A stretch of DNA of 64,000 nt from Ecdyonurus torrentis. Lineage: Eukaryota; Arthropoda; Insecta; Ephemeroptera; Heptageniidae. Location: contig OX439127.1 of the NCBI GenBank assembly GCA_949318235.1, positions 18,584,042-18,648,041 on the forward strand, written 5' to 3'. The notes under the pieces were generated by a model that saw nothing but the letters and a program-made list of their open reading frames with translations, made no database searches and was not told where the DNA came from. Below, one piece after another: positions 13,992 through 27,674 of this stretch (positions within the stretch are counted from its first letter, which is position 1; every line of letters begins with the position of its first letter). Position numbers and translations under genes: made by a program.

Positions 13992-14699
13992 AGAGTAGAT
14001 CAAAATTATAATTTTTGAACTCTGACCAGATTATTAAATAATAATAATCGAAACTCAAATATTTTGCAATAAAATATGTTTGATAACATTTTGAAGTTTT
14101 TTTTGTTTTTTTTTTTAATGTTGCTGCGATATAATTGATACTTCCGCGGAAAAAGAAGAAGAAAAAAATAAATTGGTCATATAAAGTCATTTGCACCGGA
14201 TTTTTAAAATACTTTTATTAGTTTTTCAGTTTGAAATGCAAAAATTGTCACGTGAATTTACCGTAAAGTAAATGATCAACGACAAAAATTAAAAGTTCTT
14301 TAAAATATATACCTTTTTTTTTTTTAATATAAAAAAATTTGTTTCACTTTGCGAAATATATTGCAAACTAGGTTATTATTCTCCATATACATAAGAGGGT
14401 ACAAAAGCATGGGTTGTCTTGTGTTTTTGTTTGTATTATAGATCGATCTTTAGCATTATGCTCTTTCTACTGACAGAAGGAAAGAGTGTTTTTTTCTCGT
14501 ATCACTGTCACAAGCATACCAACTATACAGTATAATAAAAGCTCTTGTCTTTCTTTATATAAATGTATATTTATTTATGCGAGATTTGTAACAACTAACA
14601 ACTCTAACAAGTACACATGAAACTTCTCGAATCACAAACCTTTTGTCCACATATTAATAAATCTATAGATATATGCGTAATATATAATGTGATATGAGA

Positions 14700-14702
<3 letters not shown>

Positions 14703-14750
<48 letters not shown>
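14703..14750. repeat. (AG)n microsatellite
   Basis: About 24 AG units. Confidence 0.94.
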
Positions 14751-14751
<1 letters not shown>

Positions 14752-15464
14752 AAAAAGCAATGTGACAGAGAATCTTTATGCGAAAAAGTATTAAATGATA
14801 TAATAAAGGATTTTAATACAATATATAACTTTTGTAAGATAGCATATTAATATAATATTACATAAAATAATTTTCCCTTCAATAAATACCCTTGTTGCTA
14901 TCGCATGATGTATTTACTATTTATATACGTATAAGCAATCCACAGATCTAATATCAGTTGTTGAGTTATTTTGGTTGCTATAGAGACAAGCTTTATATGA
15001 AAGGGATGATTTTTCTATACTGTATGTACCTATATCATATTAAATTAAATTTTATATATTATTATATTATATATAATATGTTGCACTTTTTCAACTCATC
15101 CATAAACTTTTCGCATATAATGTATAATAATGACCATAATTTTATTTTCCGTAAAGTTTGTTTTTATAACATTATATATTTTTTAATTTTTTTTTAATTG
15201 CTGTAGTTATTAATTAGTGTGACACGTATATGTAGCGTATTACATTTCTAATTAATGAAAAGTTTTACATTTTTCCCGGAAAACAGAACTTTTAGTGCAA
15301 ATTGTGGTTGGTACAACTTATTTAATTATTATTATGATTATATACATCCCCTTGGGTGTTTAGTGTTTAACGTGTGTAACATCAAAATCTTAATTTTTAT
15401 TGTTTCCCGAAAATACTGTATGGTTATAAAGATTTGAATTCATTAATTATACTTTCCATTTTTA

Positions 15465-15667
15465 CACACGGACATCAAAAATAAATACGTAATAATTATA
15501 TAATAGCTCATTTTCAGCATAACATATGTATGTACTTTACAATTACTATGTTACAATAGCATAAATATTATGTTGTACAGCATAATTATTTATGTTACTC
15601 TAATTAAGTATAATTTATGTTATAATGACTAAATGCAGCATAAATTAAGTAATTTATTCTTTCCTTG
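15465..15667 (+). mobile_element. TA-flanked palindromic MITE, family 1, copy 2
   Basis: Begins CACACGGACATCAAAAATAA and ends TTTATTCTTTCCTTG, with TA on each side (15463-15464 and 15668-15669), consistent with a TA target-site duplication. The internal sequence has AATACGTAATAATTAT near the left end, 'agcataaatattatgttgta' in the middle and 'gcagcataaattaagtaatt' near the right end. Confidence 0.75.
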
Positions 15668-15865
15668 TATACGGCAACAACAGAATTATGTTTTTTATGT
15701 TAAAGGCATAGACAACATGAAAACACTTGCATTTGCATAACAAAACACTTGATGGGACTTACATAAATAACATTAATTGGTCTCAAAACCCAACTGTAGC
15801 GCCGTAGCAGTGATCAGAAAATTTCAATTTATGCAACCCGCACAACATTTTTATACTAGTTTTTG

Positions 15866-15889
15866 CCTGTTTATGACGTCATAAACAGG
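15866..15889. repeat. Perfect 24-bp palindrome centred on TGACGTCA
   Basis: The half-site CCTGTTTATGAC is followed directly by its exact reverse complement. The centre is a full CRE/bZIP octamer. A half of it (GACGTCATAAACAG) recurs at about 30,663. It could be a bZIP-binding site or the core of a decayed foldback. Confidence 0.6.
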
Positions 15890-16704
15890 AATATTCACGC
15901 AAATTGCATACTTTACAGCTTTTTCAAGATCTCTTGTGGGGCCACATTTACATTCTGGTAAAAAAATATCATCAGTTTTGTAGATCCCATTTCGTGTTTA
16001 GAACATGTTGTTTCAATGTTTTCTATGCCTTTAATATCAGACACACTGTAACCTGTGACCATGTAAAAAATTTATTCTATTGTGTTATGAAAAATAATAA
16101 TAATGTATTTAAATGGAGTCAATTCACGTCTCCATTATGAATGTTTATTATATTGCTATAATGGAGTAAAATTTAATATCACAGTGTTTGTACAATATGT
16201 ATCTTTTCAGTGAAACTTTAACTTTTTAGTAATATATTAATAATAACTATACTTTTGCCGTGCAATAGAATTTAGCCACAATATAGTTATTATAATTATA
16301 TTCACTATCTCTCTCTTCCATATTCCTTTTACTTAATTTAAGTTGTATTGAAATATTTTCTATTGTGCATTCTAATAGTATTTCATAACTTATTAGAACA
16401 AAATATTGTGTATTCAAAAATAATTTTTCATTGATTATGCGATAAAATTTGAATCAATGATGAATTTTATAATTGTTTGCATTGATATTTAGAGAAGTTA
16501 GCTAAATATTTTTAGTTCTATATATAATACGGATAACATGACAGTTGTGACGTACATTTTACCGACGCGACGCCTATACAATAAACTTACAATAACACCC
16601 AATTATCATCATCTTTTCAACAGAAATTTATGAATTTTTGTCAACATATTAAAATAATCATCACTAATTAGATATTTTTTAAATGGAATACTTTGTCTGG
16701 AAAA

Positions 16705-16709
<5 letters not shown>

Positions 16710-16764
<55 letters not shown>
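16710..16764. repeat. (AT)n microsatellite
   Basis: About 27 AT units, followed by degenerate AT-rich sequence to about 16,800. Confidence 0.93.
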
Positions 16765-16772
<8 letters not shown>

Positions 16773-17049
16773 TATATATATATATATTATGTACTATATA
16801 ATATATTATACTGTATATAAATTTAAGTTCATGTTATTTAACTTTTAAAAAGATGTGTATTTATAGACAAAAGTGATTATTGATTCAACTACAAGTTTAA
16901 AAGCTGTACACAATGAAATAAAAAAAAGTAATCTTATAAACCTATGTAATATTTGCGTGTTTATATATTTGTCTTTTTTTTCCATGGAATTTAAAAGAAT
17001 TTTTTTATTATATTGAATATTTATGTGTAATAATTATGATCTTATATAT

Positions 17050-17087
<38 letters not shown>

Positions 17088-17391
17088 CTAAAATTATAAT
17101 ATGAATTATAAATTCATTAAATATATAACTAATTGATTAAAACATTGTTGTTATCAGTGAAACAAAGTATATATAAGATAGCGATGTGAGAATCACGCCA
17201 ACCAAGTATGATTGCAGGTGCGAGAGAGTCTGATGTAATTTTACAATCTAAACTTCAGATTTTTGATTGTGTATATTATCATCTCTTAATTATTTATTAA
17301 TATAGTAGCTAGACTCAAACCTTTGTATGAGTTTGACTTTATCAGATTTTTTTCCCCCGCTCTTTTTAAAATTAACCTATAGTACATCTAT

Positions 17392-17552
17392 ATTCATTCA
17401 TTCATTCATTCATTCATTCATTCATTCATTCATTCATTCATTCATTCATTCATTCATTCATTCATTCATTCATTCATTCATTCATTCATTCATTCATTCA
17501 TTCATTCATTCATTCATTCATTCATTCATTCATTCATTCATTCATTCATTCA
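17392..17552. repeat. (ATTC)n tetranucleotide microsatellite, about 40 uninterrupted copies
   Basis: About 160 bp of perfect ATTC repeats. The 93-codon open frame across it (repeated phenylalanine/isoleucine/histidine/serine) is a by-product. Confidence 0.97.
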
Positions 17553-17760
17553 ATTATCGATTTATCTATATATTTATTTGTTTGTTTATTGAAAGACACA
17601 GGAAATAAAGATTATTAGTTAATGGATACTAATGAAACTCTCAATATTTCACTGCAACGACCATTACTCTATTATTAACACAATTCCTTAGTGCTACAAA
17701 AACAGTGAACAGACAGCGTGTAAATCAATACAGTAAATAAAATATAAGTACCTATCTAAC

Positions 17761-18069
17761 TATAGGGTGTATGCGGATGACGTCATATTTATTGCGCTTG
17801 GAGGCCATACTGGAGTAGTGAATAACATTGCTCAGCATAGGACAAACTTCATTTAAGCCAATTTTCTTTGGGAAATCGGTTCATTTTTTTGTTATTGTTA
17901 TTTTTCTCACATACTTGAGATACTAATTCAACATATTTACACCATCAATGCTCTCAAAAATATTGCATAGTGGTTTTAAACTGGCAAAATGATTTATTTT
18001 CCTATGCCACCCATGTTATTGAGTTATCCAACATGGCGTCGACTTTAACATGAATGCATAGACCCTATA
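17761..18069. mobile_element. Inverted-repeat element with TATAGGGT termini (309 bp)
   Basis: The left end TATAGGGTGTATGC and right end GCATAGACCCTATA are near-inverted. The left part holds a CRE-type TGACGTCA (17777-17784). The interior has islands such as 'ggaggccatactggag' and 'acatggcgtcgac', more GC-rich than the background. No clear target duplication was visible, so the superfamily is left open. Confidence 0.5.
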
Positions 18070-18416
18070 CGTAAATGGAAGAACGTCTCACGAGTTAAAT
18101 CTGCAGTTTATGACTAGTTCAAAGGCTATAATTTAATCATATTACTACACAGAACATTTTCAGTGCAATCTTTATTTTATTTTTTGTTATTATGTTAAAA
18201 TCTGATTTCTTGGTTTTAAATAAGATTTAGAGAACAAATTATTAGGAAAATATTACTCTAAAATCTTGATATGATGCTTTATTTACATTTTCCTTTACTG
18301 TAACAGGAGATAACACTTTAAATTTTGGGACCTCGAGTACGAAAATTTTTACTTACATTAACATAAAGACTCCGAGATCGTTTTATAGCTAATAAAGCAA
18401 CATAGAAATATTATTT

Positions 18417-18447
<31 letters not shown>

Positions 18448-18974
18448 AATGTTAAGTTTTTATTATTTAATGTTTAATGGGTAAGATGTTATACAATAAA
18501 TGCAAAGATTTCAAATAAATATATAAACTACAGATACATTTATATAAAAAGAAGAAAACGAATTAAGCTATAGATTAAACTACAAAATTTCAATATCAAG
18601 TTACTATACCTATACTAAATTAAGCAATAAAAATGGTAATCACAATAAAGGAAAATAAGGTATAAGTTTGTTTCCTTAAAAGTTAAAATGAAGGTTAAAT
18701 GCAGTGTACTAAAGTGCAGTTAATGGAAAAGTCGCGCGACCATGAGTAGTGTCATGCACCCGCCGGGCTTTGGCTTTGCTTTTGCCACGATTTTACTCGC
18801 ACATGATGGGGCTGGGTCAATCTCAAGTCCAGCTATAAGATCACGAGTTACTTCAAGCGTATTATCAAAACAGCTGTTTTCTTATCAAAACACTTGCGGT
18901 TAACTTGCATTACGTTGCAGAAGCTAGAAAGAAAGTATAGACACTATCACATTGTTTTTCAATTCTTTAGTATA

Positions 18975-19173
18975 CATGGAAAGAAGAAATAAGAGTGTAA
19001 TTTATGCAATATTTCATGTCATTATAGCATAAATGATGCTTCATTAAAACAACGTAAATAATTATGCTTTGTAACATGTAGCTATTATGAAGTATAGCAT
19101 AGATTATGCTGTATTGAAGAAATTGTGCTAAAAATGAGCTGGCATAATTATTACGAATTTATTTTTGTCCATG
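18975..19173 (-). mobile_element. TA-flanked palindromic MITE, family 1, copy 3
   Basis: Begins CATGGAAAGAAGAAATAAG and ends TTATTTTTGTCCATG, with TA on both sides (18973-18974 and 19174-19175). It is in the opposite orientation to the copies at 15.5 and 31.6 kb. Internal landmarks are 'gtaatttatgcaatatttcat', 'agcatagattatgctgt' and 'cataattattacgaattta'. This copy shows the TIRs and the TA duplication most clearly. Confidence 0.78.
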
Positions 19174-19187
19174 TATTTATGTATCGT

Positions 19188-19226
<39 letters not shown>

Positions 19227-20009
19227 AAAATTTAGAGCCATTTGAAACCAAAATGCGTATTCCAGATTTATCAATAAGTGAATCATTGTAATGTAAATAG
19301 TTGATTCAGGATCTTAAATTTTATGCAAATATTTAATGCAAATTTGAATAAATAAGTCACATAATTTAATTGAACTCTGTATTATATAAGTCCGCTTATT
19401 TTTATGTATAAAATTAAAAGACAAACTAATGTAATTGCGTAGAATATCTATAATAATAATTCAATTTATACTTTTTGTTTGTACTGTATATGTATGTACC
19501 GTATAACACACATTATATACAATCAGAATTTTCAAATAATGTGTATTTGTCCATGCACTTCATATAGTAGCAACAGTAAATTCTTATAAATCTAAAATAT
19601 TTACATACATTACAATTTTAATTTTAATAATTATCATCATTATAACTATGTATTAACAAGTAAAAATAACAATACTTTTTATACTATATGTGTATTTATA
19701 TTTATCTATTCATTTTTTTCCCCTATTGAAAAAAATAATTTCATATATATACATTTTAATATTGTTTATATTATATATTATTTCACATTTTCAAATAAAG
19801 TATGGTTTTGAATGCTTGTTACCGGTTTTACCGGTGGTGCCATGTATAACAATCAGACGCGCTATAGGAAGACAGCAGGGAATCTCTAATTTCCTATATT
19901 TATACTTTAGCATTGCGGGGACTATCCTTTCAACGATTTTTATGGGTAAACTTTTGCAGTTAGGACGGAGAAATTGATACACGTTTTCATTATTTTTAAA
20001 TTGTTTACC

Positions 20010-20043
<34 letters not shown>

Positions 20044-20554
20044 CGGTAAGAACCATTGGTTTTAACGATGTTGGAAGATTATGATAACTTTTAACTCGAT
20101 AGAACTTTTTTTAAATCTAATGTAATGAGTTTTACTCTATTTGAATGTTAGAATTCATTAGGAACATGATGAAAACATTTTTTTTTTTTTTTTTTTTTTT
20201 GGTAAAACTTAACTTTGTGTTAAAGTAATAGATTTAAATTTAATAAATTATATTAAACTAATGTAAGAAGTTTCATTATATTTAATGAAATGGTTTTATC
20301 TGATACAGTATATAGCCTCACTGTACATAATCTTTACAAAACGTTTTCAAAGAAACTGATAATAAAGATAAGTTTATTTAAAATAGAACCTATAAAGCTT
20401 TTTTTTTTTTTTTTTTTTTTTTTTTAGAGACAAAGGTAAACAAAAAGGTAATCCTATAAAATATCTCATCATTACTGATTTTTTTTTTCACATTATACAC
20501 AGTGCCGTCTATAATCAATACCACCGTTGCTTATATCAAGTAAGCATATTATAT

Positions 20555-21445
20555 ATAAGGGAACCAAAATTTATGAAAACTGTGTACTTTTATTAAAATA
20601 CTTAATTACTTAAACATGATATTGATATAGTTTCTTCAGTCCCAATACAGTGAAAAATAGAAAAAAAAATCGAAAACATTTAGATAAAACTACAAAAATT
20701 GGACCAGAAAACGCCCCTGAATTTACGTGATTTTGAGCATTCTAGAGTGGGTAGGGGGTCCGCAAAAGCAAGAAAACCTTTTTGAAAAAAAGAAGCATAT
20801 TTTTGTCATTCTAAACGAGCCGTACGAAAACGTGGTTACAATTAACGACACTGAAATAATTTTTTAAAAAGCCGAGGACTGAAGAGGATAGAAATAAATC
20901 ATTTAATGTACAAATTTTAAATTTTAGCGATTCATTTTTTTTAAACTTGTTTTTTACTTTTTATCTTTGAGTATTAATTAATTCATTGATTTATTTTTAT
21001 TATTATTATTATTTTTTTTTTGTTACAAAATGTACCAGCTTGTTTGTAGTATTGTTTGTGGCTGATATTTTAACTGCAAAACTTTGATCAACTTTGATCA
21101 AATATATAACTTTTAGATATTTTAAATAATTTTTAACATTTCGTTTGAAGTATATCAAAAGAAATTAAAAATGTAGATATAATTGCCTCTATACAATTTG
21201 CAAAACGGCAAATGGCTCTACGTTTTTGCGACTGATCAATTTACAACTGTCAATTATTATGTCAAAATTGACAAATTAATAATTAGTTTCTGAGTATCTG
21301 ACAATAGAAAAGGTATATGTATATATATATATATTTTTAAATATATGTTTAATTTCAAAATTAATTTCACCAATCCCAGAATCAATTTATTTCAAAATAA
21401 TCGACATTTCACTTACCCCTATATATAGTTTCCTCACTCCCTTAA
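20555..21445. mobile_element. Possible larger TTAA-type element
   Basis: The right end reads CCTCACTCCCTTAA, almost the same as the right end of the 8.56-kb element (CCTACTCCCTTAA). A possible left end, ATAAGGGAACC, lies about 890 bp away. The interior includes an unusually GC-rich stretch (20,700-20,880) and no recognisable transposase. The left boundary is uncertain. Confidence 0.25.
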
Positions 21446-22719
21446 TACCAATTAAAGTTCCTGACAACTTATTTTTATTCTATTTTACGTATTATAACGT
21501 TTCTTAATATTTTTTTACTATTTTATAAATTGCCACTTAAAATTACAATTTTGTCATATATCTGATATAATAATTATATTAAATAAATTTACAACTTTAC
21601 CTTTTGGTTTCACAAATTGTGTATAGAAATCTATTAGTTTTGACTAAATACCCAGGAAATATATGAGCATTTCATTTCCTTTATATAATAAGGATTGATA
21701 ATATAATTATAGACATTCAAAATTTATTTTGACTTTACCCATTGGAATTCCTTTAAATTTACTTGTTGTGTGTTTACCGCTTTTTGTTTTGATAAGAAAT
21801 TTTGTCAAACTAAAATAATAAGACAAATAAAATAGGTAATTATGTTATTATATAATTACATACTGAATCAAAAGCTGTATCAAATATAGAAATTCTTCAC
21901 AAGATTATTTTTTGTTATAATTATAATAACTTCAAAGCATAGTATGCATACGTGAGAATTTATTTTCTTTAATTATATTAGAGTTATAAGTGCTCCTTAA
22001 AACTAAAGAAGCGGAGGATACTGATATTTATAATATATTATATAACATAGAAATTTATTTTACATATTACCATCAGTATAGAACAAATTTTTGCTAGCAG
22101 CTAAATTGAAGAGAAGCAAAAGAATGTGTGGGCAGATAGTATACTGGTCTTTGAATCATCTTATGTGCATGACATGAAAAAAAGATTATTATTTTCTCGT
22201 GACCTAATGAACATCAAACGTGTTGAAATGATAAAAACAGAAATTCTGACCCGACTCTCTTGTATTCCTACAATATGCGTCTCTAAGATGAATGAATGTA
22301 AATATTTTATTGAAGGATCTATAAAGATGCGATGATGATTGTAATGCTTTTGAAATGACTTTTTTTTATAATGAAATGTCGGAAATATATTATTCTCTCT
22401 CTCTCTCTATATATATGTCTGTCTGTCTGTCCGTCTCGATCAATGGCTATCGCTCTTGTCATTATAATATATTATATTATATGTATATACATTTACTGAC
22501 CAAAACTGAATAATTTAGAATATTTATATGGATTTTGGAGATCTATATAAACTAACCATACGTAATATTTTTATATAGATTGGAAGAGTGAACTAATATT
22601 TATATGCTACGTTTAAACAATAAGTCCCAATTTAAAAGTAGTCTGTAACTATTTTTATTTTCTCAACAAAAAATTAACGTAATTAATCATGTTAAAGGTA
22701 ATGAATAATTTCTATGTCA

Positions 22720-22880
22720 TTAATAACGTTTACTATTTTGGAATTGCATAAAATATTTTGCTGTACTATATATATGTTTATAATGTAGCATACAGTCGTT
22801 ATATACAAATACATCATAATTTATAGTGTTAGGAATGCATGTTGTTGAAATTGAGCTATTATTATATATTTTTGGCCATG
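22720..22880 (-). mobile_element. Decayed relative of MITE family 1
   Basis: Fragments of the family's internal order remain: 'tagcatacag', 'catcataatttatag', 'gcatgttgttgaaattgagc', then 'ttattatatatttttggccatg' at the right end, matching the usual 'ttattacgaatttatttttgtccatg'. The left end is not definable. Confidence 0.35.
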
Positions 22881-23156
22881 CCTATAACTATAAAGTATGA
22901 ATTAAAAAATATATAGATATCAACTAGAATTTGTAATTATATTTTAAAAATCAGCAGGAATAATTTTTTTTTTAATAAATAAAGATATCATACAAAAGGT
23001 AAATGAATATGAACTATGACGCTATATTATATTGAATGGTCTATTGAAAAATCAATTCATGGAATTTCTGAATGGTCGTAAAAATAATGAGCAAAATTTA
23101 TATGTTGATTGCAACTGAATTTGTGTACCAAAAATTAATCCCAAAAACAAGTGATC

Positions 23157-23275
<119 letters not shown>

Positions 23276-23426
23276 TCATAATATAATAAGGTTTTTAGGA
23301 CTTGTCAATATCGATTACATCAATTTGCTGTATTAGATTTTCAGTTGCAATTTTACAAATAGCCCCTAAAAACACACATTAAAATAGGCTCTATAATTTA
23401 AAAAAAAAACAACATAAAAATCCTCT

Positions 23427-23454
<28 letters not shown>
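23427..23454. repeat. (AG)n microsatellite
   Basis: About 13-14 AG units, 150 bp from the CT array at 23.16 kb and in the opposite sense. Confidence 0.9.
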
Positions 23455-23460
<6 letters not shown>

Positions 23461-23644
23461 CAACTTTATATTATTTGCTCTATTCTAACTCTTCAGCAAT
23501 ATAATATACGTCTGATAACATATGTAAAAATGAGAATTGAATGTTTAAATAAATGTTCCATGATGATGTGAAAATCTAAGTGGACATCACAAACTATATG
23601 AACCATATGAAATGAAGTATGAAGTGCTATACAATTAAGTCAGC

Positions 23645-23650
<6 letters not shown>

Positions 23651-23712
<62 letters not shown>
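23651..23712. repeat. (CT)n microsatellite
   Basis: About 31 CT units; third AG/CT array within 600 bp. Confidence 0.95.
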
Positions 23713-23714
<2 letters not shown>

Positions 23715-24195
23715 ATACATATATAATCAATGTCTATATGACATGAATTTCAATCTTAAATGTTATAATTGAGTGGAAAACTAATTAATGCAATATGCAA
23801 GTTCATAGCATGACAGTTTAATTAATTAAAAACTATGAAACTTTACTCTTCATTTTGTATATGGGTCAGTTTTGTGTTTGACATTAAGTGTAATTGAAAA
23901 TTCATTGTGATCAAATACTTGATCTCTATTCATTACGTTAATGAAAGGATATGAAATTTCAGTTAATAAGCAATCACTTCTAAAATTAATTAATATAGTA
24001 CGTACGACTTAATTCATTTAATTGTAGTATTTAAATTAAATATTATAAAATACAAGAAAAAAAAATTATTATAATTCATTGTTATATGGAATGTTTATAT
24101 TAAAAATAAAATGAATGATTTTTAGAGTGTATACATACATACTGAATAAATGAAATCATTATTGAATTAATCTAATTTTGTTTTGAGGTTTCATT

Positions 24196-24750
24196 AAGTT
24201 TTCACCGCAAAACACTTGTCTGATCAATTTTAAAACACTTCAGCTTTTTCAATTATAAATATTCAAAACTTTTAGAAATTCAGTTTTTGTTCGAAAGACA
24301 AAATTAATAAAAGATTTTTTTGAAATTAAATATGGTTGTCTGTCTATCCTATCTCATGTCGTTTATAAAAAAAAAATATAATATTTATATTAATAATAAT
24401 ATTAATAATAAATACATATACATACAAATAAATTCATCCGAATAACAACCGTTTACAACCGATTTTAATGCTTTAAGTTTTCACCGCAAAACACTTGTCT
24501 GATCAATTTTAAAACACTTCAGCTTTTTCAATTATAAATATTCAAAACTTTTAGAAATTCAGTTTTTGTTCGAAAGACAAAATTAATAAAAGATTTTTTT
24601 TGAAATTAAATAAGGTTGTCTGTCTATCCTATCTCATGTCGTTTATAAAAAAAAATATATATATATATTAATAATAATATTAATAATAAATACATATACA
24701 AATAAATTCATCCGAATAACAACCGTTTACAACCGATTTTAATGCTTTAA
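24196..24750. repeat. Recent tandem duplication, period about 279 bp
   Basis: Two head-to-tail units (24196-24474 and 24475-24750) are nearly identical. Each starts AAGTTTTCACCGCAAAACAC and ends 'accgattttaatgcttt'. Differences are one substitution (tatgg/taagg), the A/AT tract length and one dropped CATA. The high identity implies a recent event, or an assembly duplication. It lies in intron 2, about 530 bp from coding exon 2. Confidence 0.85.
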
Positions 24751-25276
24751 AAAAAAAAAAAAAAAAAAGTTAGCGTTATAGCATGAAACTCTATGGTCTT
24801 CTAATGAATGACAGGTTTCCTACTTCAGTATAAAACAGAGAGCCATGCTAGCTAACCATTTATGATAAAAAAAAAGCTTTTACAACTGACTGCGAGCCAA
24901 CATAACGACCTTTTATTTTAGAAACTACAGAGCTCCTATGCCTACGCACTGATTTTTTTTTCTTGAAAATTGACAGGAATCTATTGAAGACTTTGGTGTA
25001 TCAATCTATTATTATATACAATGTTCTCATGTAACATTGTGGTCAAGGTTTTCTAAAATAGGGTTGTCAAGCCATCACAACATCTTAATAAAGTTATTAA
25101 TAATATAATTAATGTGACTTTTTTCGAGAAATTTACAAAATCAAGAGTTTACTGTAATTCCAACTAAATAATAAAAGGCTAAAAAATATTATCCTCTGAA
25201 TGAGGGAGAAAAAAAAAGAAGAGGATATTGTAAATATGACCATTAATAGAATCAATAATATGAGGGTAGTACTTAC

Positions 25277-25523
25277 GGCTAAGAGCACCTCCGGAGACAG
25301 AACGTTGTCAGCTACAATGATGACACTCTCGTAGCGTAAGTCGTCACGGAAATGCTGCTCAACCCACGCGGCATCATCTCGTACGGGTGATGTAGGTGGC
25401 ATAAAAAGCTCCAAATCATTGAGTTCTTCACGCCAGAAAATCATTCCCATACCAGTAGTGGCACACATGATGAGAGAAATAAGCAGCATGATGATAGGAT
25501 GTGCACCAACAAGTTTGCCAATC
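25277..25523 (-). CDS. Patched-domain (PTCHD/Ptr-like) membrane protein, coding exon 2 (TM1 and start of loop 1)
   Basis: The exon lies between a good acceptor (TTGTTAACAG|G, AG at 25525-25524) and a consensus donor (TTAGCC|GTAAGT, GTAAGT at 25276-25271). It is 247 nt: one base completing codon 78, then exactly 82 codons, so the next intron is phase 0. It begins IGKLVGAHP, the short conserved stretch before TM1 in patched-related proteins. A hydrophobic helix follows (IIMLLISLIMCATTGMGMIF, about residues 88-107). Next come ELNDLELFMPPTSPVRDDAAW, matching the family's 'ELW-P-S' motif at the start of the first luminal/extracellular loop, and RYESVIIVADNVLSPEVLLA, resembling the first beta strand of that loop. 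This pattern is typical of PTCHD3/Ptr/NPC1-superfamily members. The sterol-sensing domain and the other helices are not in the window, so orthology within the family (Ptr versus PTCHD-type) is unresolved. Composition is clearly richer in G+C than the flanking intron. Confidence 0.9.
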
Positions 25524-27643
25524 CTGTTAACAAACAAACAAACAAACACAATTATTAAATGTTATTTATTGTTATTCATTATTATATTAAAAATTTATTT
25601 ATTCATGAAGCTGAATTCTTTTTCATAGTCATATTTGGAGACTTTTGTATTTTGTACCTCTCTCTCTCTCTCTCAAGCAAAAAGTCGATTACTTACTTAA
25701 AAGAAAAACTAAAGTTTGTTTAAAACAAAAGGTAGTATCTTGAATCTTGTATGAATATTTTACGTGTTTATAATAATAGAGTTCATACAGTCTCATATTG
25801 GATTATAGAACTAGAAACACCACTTTTTGCACATATAATCCTGGAAAATCAAATCTATAAAATAATAATTAGAGAAAAATCAAAGTGCGTGGACAAACTG
25901 AAAACCATGTCCTTTATGATTGTAATAAAATAACACACAAAATATACAAAACGTTTTATTATTATTTTCTTATAAATAATATACAAGTTGGATCCTTCAA
26001 ATTTAGAACTCAATGTGTAAATTAATATGTAAATACCAAAAAAAAATCCATCTGAACTCTATTATTAAAGTTATTAGCGTTTGCATTATAATATCAAGAA
26101 TAATTCTAATTTTCAAACTTTTAAGTAGAGCTTTAAAACAAACAATTTTTGTTTGATTAATCAATAATTAATCGTGAGTAACTCATGACAATACAAAATA
26201 ATCAACTAGAATGGATACTTTCATTGGGTCATACTTTTTATATGATAGAAATCCAAATATTAAAAATAAATAAATAATGATAATAATTAGGGGGAGTTTT
26301 TTTTTTTTTTTTTTTTTTTTTAATTTTTTTTTTTAAACGTGACTTTGAAATGTGAAGTCCAAATATAAAGCTACAAGCAGTATTTTACCATATCGTGAGT
26401 GTTTCAACAAAAGGGGGAATTTATTATTATTTTTTTTAGAGATAACTGGCACAATAAAATATAATAACTAATAAATTGGAAGGGGCAAAATTTTGAATTG
26501 TATACTGAATTCAATATTCAGAATTCGATTCTACATAACGGTTTATTATTCCCAATTTAGATAGTTATTTCAATATATTTTTACAATATGGCAATTTTGA
26601 ACTGTTTAAACAATAAAAAATTTAAAAAAATTCTACCTCGACAACAATTTTACTTTATAAATTTTATAATTTTTAATCATAAATTAAAAAAAAACATGAG
26701 ATGAAAAAAGAACATTTAATATTTAAAAAGCAATATTAGTATCAGATTCATATTTACTCTAGGACAATATATTTTATGCATAAAGATTGAAATTTATACA
26801 GAAATTAATTTAATATCTGATTAATATCAAAGTAAATAGAGAGTGTAATATAACATATTGTAAAAGATAGAAACATACATTACTTGTAGTACTTAAGTAA
26901 ACCAAACAGTTGAATACAGTAGCTTTGAACAGAGGGGACTCTGAAAGTGAAACCATACAGCGGGGAAATAATATATCGATTGGCGAGTAACACGCATTTG
27001 CATTACAGCAGCTCAATATTTTTGGTGATTGTGGTGGAATTCATAGTCACTTTTTTAAATATTAAATATATTTTATTCTTTTTTTTTCCCAATAGTATAG
27101 TGATTTAAATAGTAAAAATATTATTATTATAAAAACTTAAAATTATTTTATTTTATAGAATTCGTCAATTTGAATAATACATAGTTTATTTTCTATTTAA
27201 TAAAATTTAGCAATTTTAAATAAGAATACATTTATTATTAGCATGCAATTATTTAATAATTATATGATGAGCATCACGCCTGGTATTAAAAAAATGCATA
27301 ATTGGAGCTTCAAAATAATTTAGTGTATGTCGCACTATATTCATGAAACGGAGAAAAAGATTACAGCATTCAATTAGAGAAATATTTTTTAGTTTTCACA
27401 CAATGACCCTTTCTCGTATATGTCATTGATTATTTCATCGTTTATATTTTTTGTCTGCGCATACAAAAGCTAAATGACAATTTATTTAATCGATATACAA
27501 CTCATTTAAGGTGCCAATGCAGTATTATGAAAGTAACGATTTACTTTTCAAAAATTGCAGACCTATTATTTATTATACGTAGAAATGATTAAATGTTTTT
27601 TTATAATTTCCTGTGCAGTATTAATTTCAAAATATTAATTTCC

Positions 27644-27674
<31 letters not shown>

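Noticed and set aside
15904..16140. Plus-strand 78-codon frame rich in H, F and C.
   Set aside because: Starts at TTG, no family resemblance; flanks the 24-bp palindrome but has no splice logic.
19791..19982. Open frames on both strands at 19.7-19.98 kb (GFECLLPVLPVVPC... / ...GTTGKTGNKHSKPY).
   Set aside because: Mirror frames of the same GC-richer patch with no family resemblance. The GKTG string is not in a proper P-loop context.
22126..22335. Plus-strand 69-codon frame beginning WADSILVFESSY.
   Set aside because: The apparent start is GTG, no match to a known family, and only a weak acceptor upstream.
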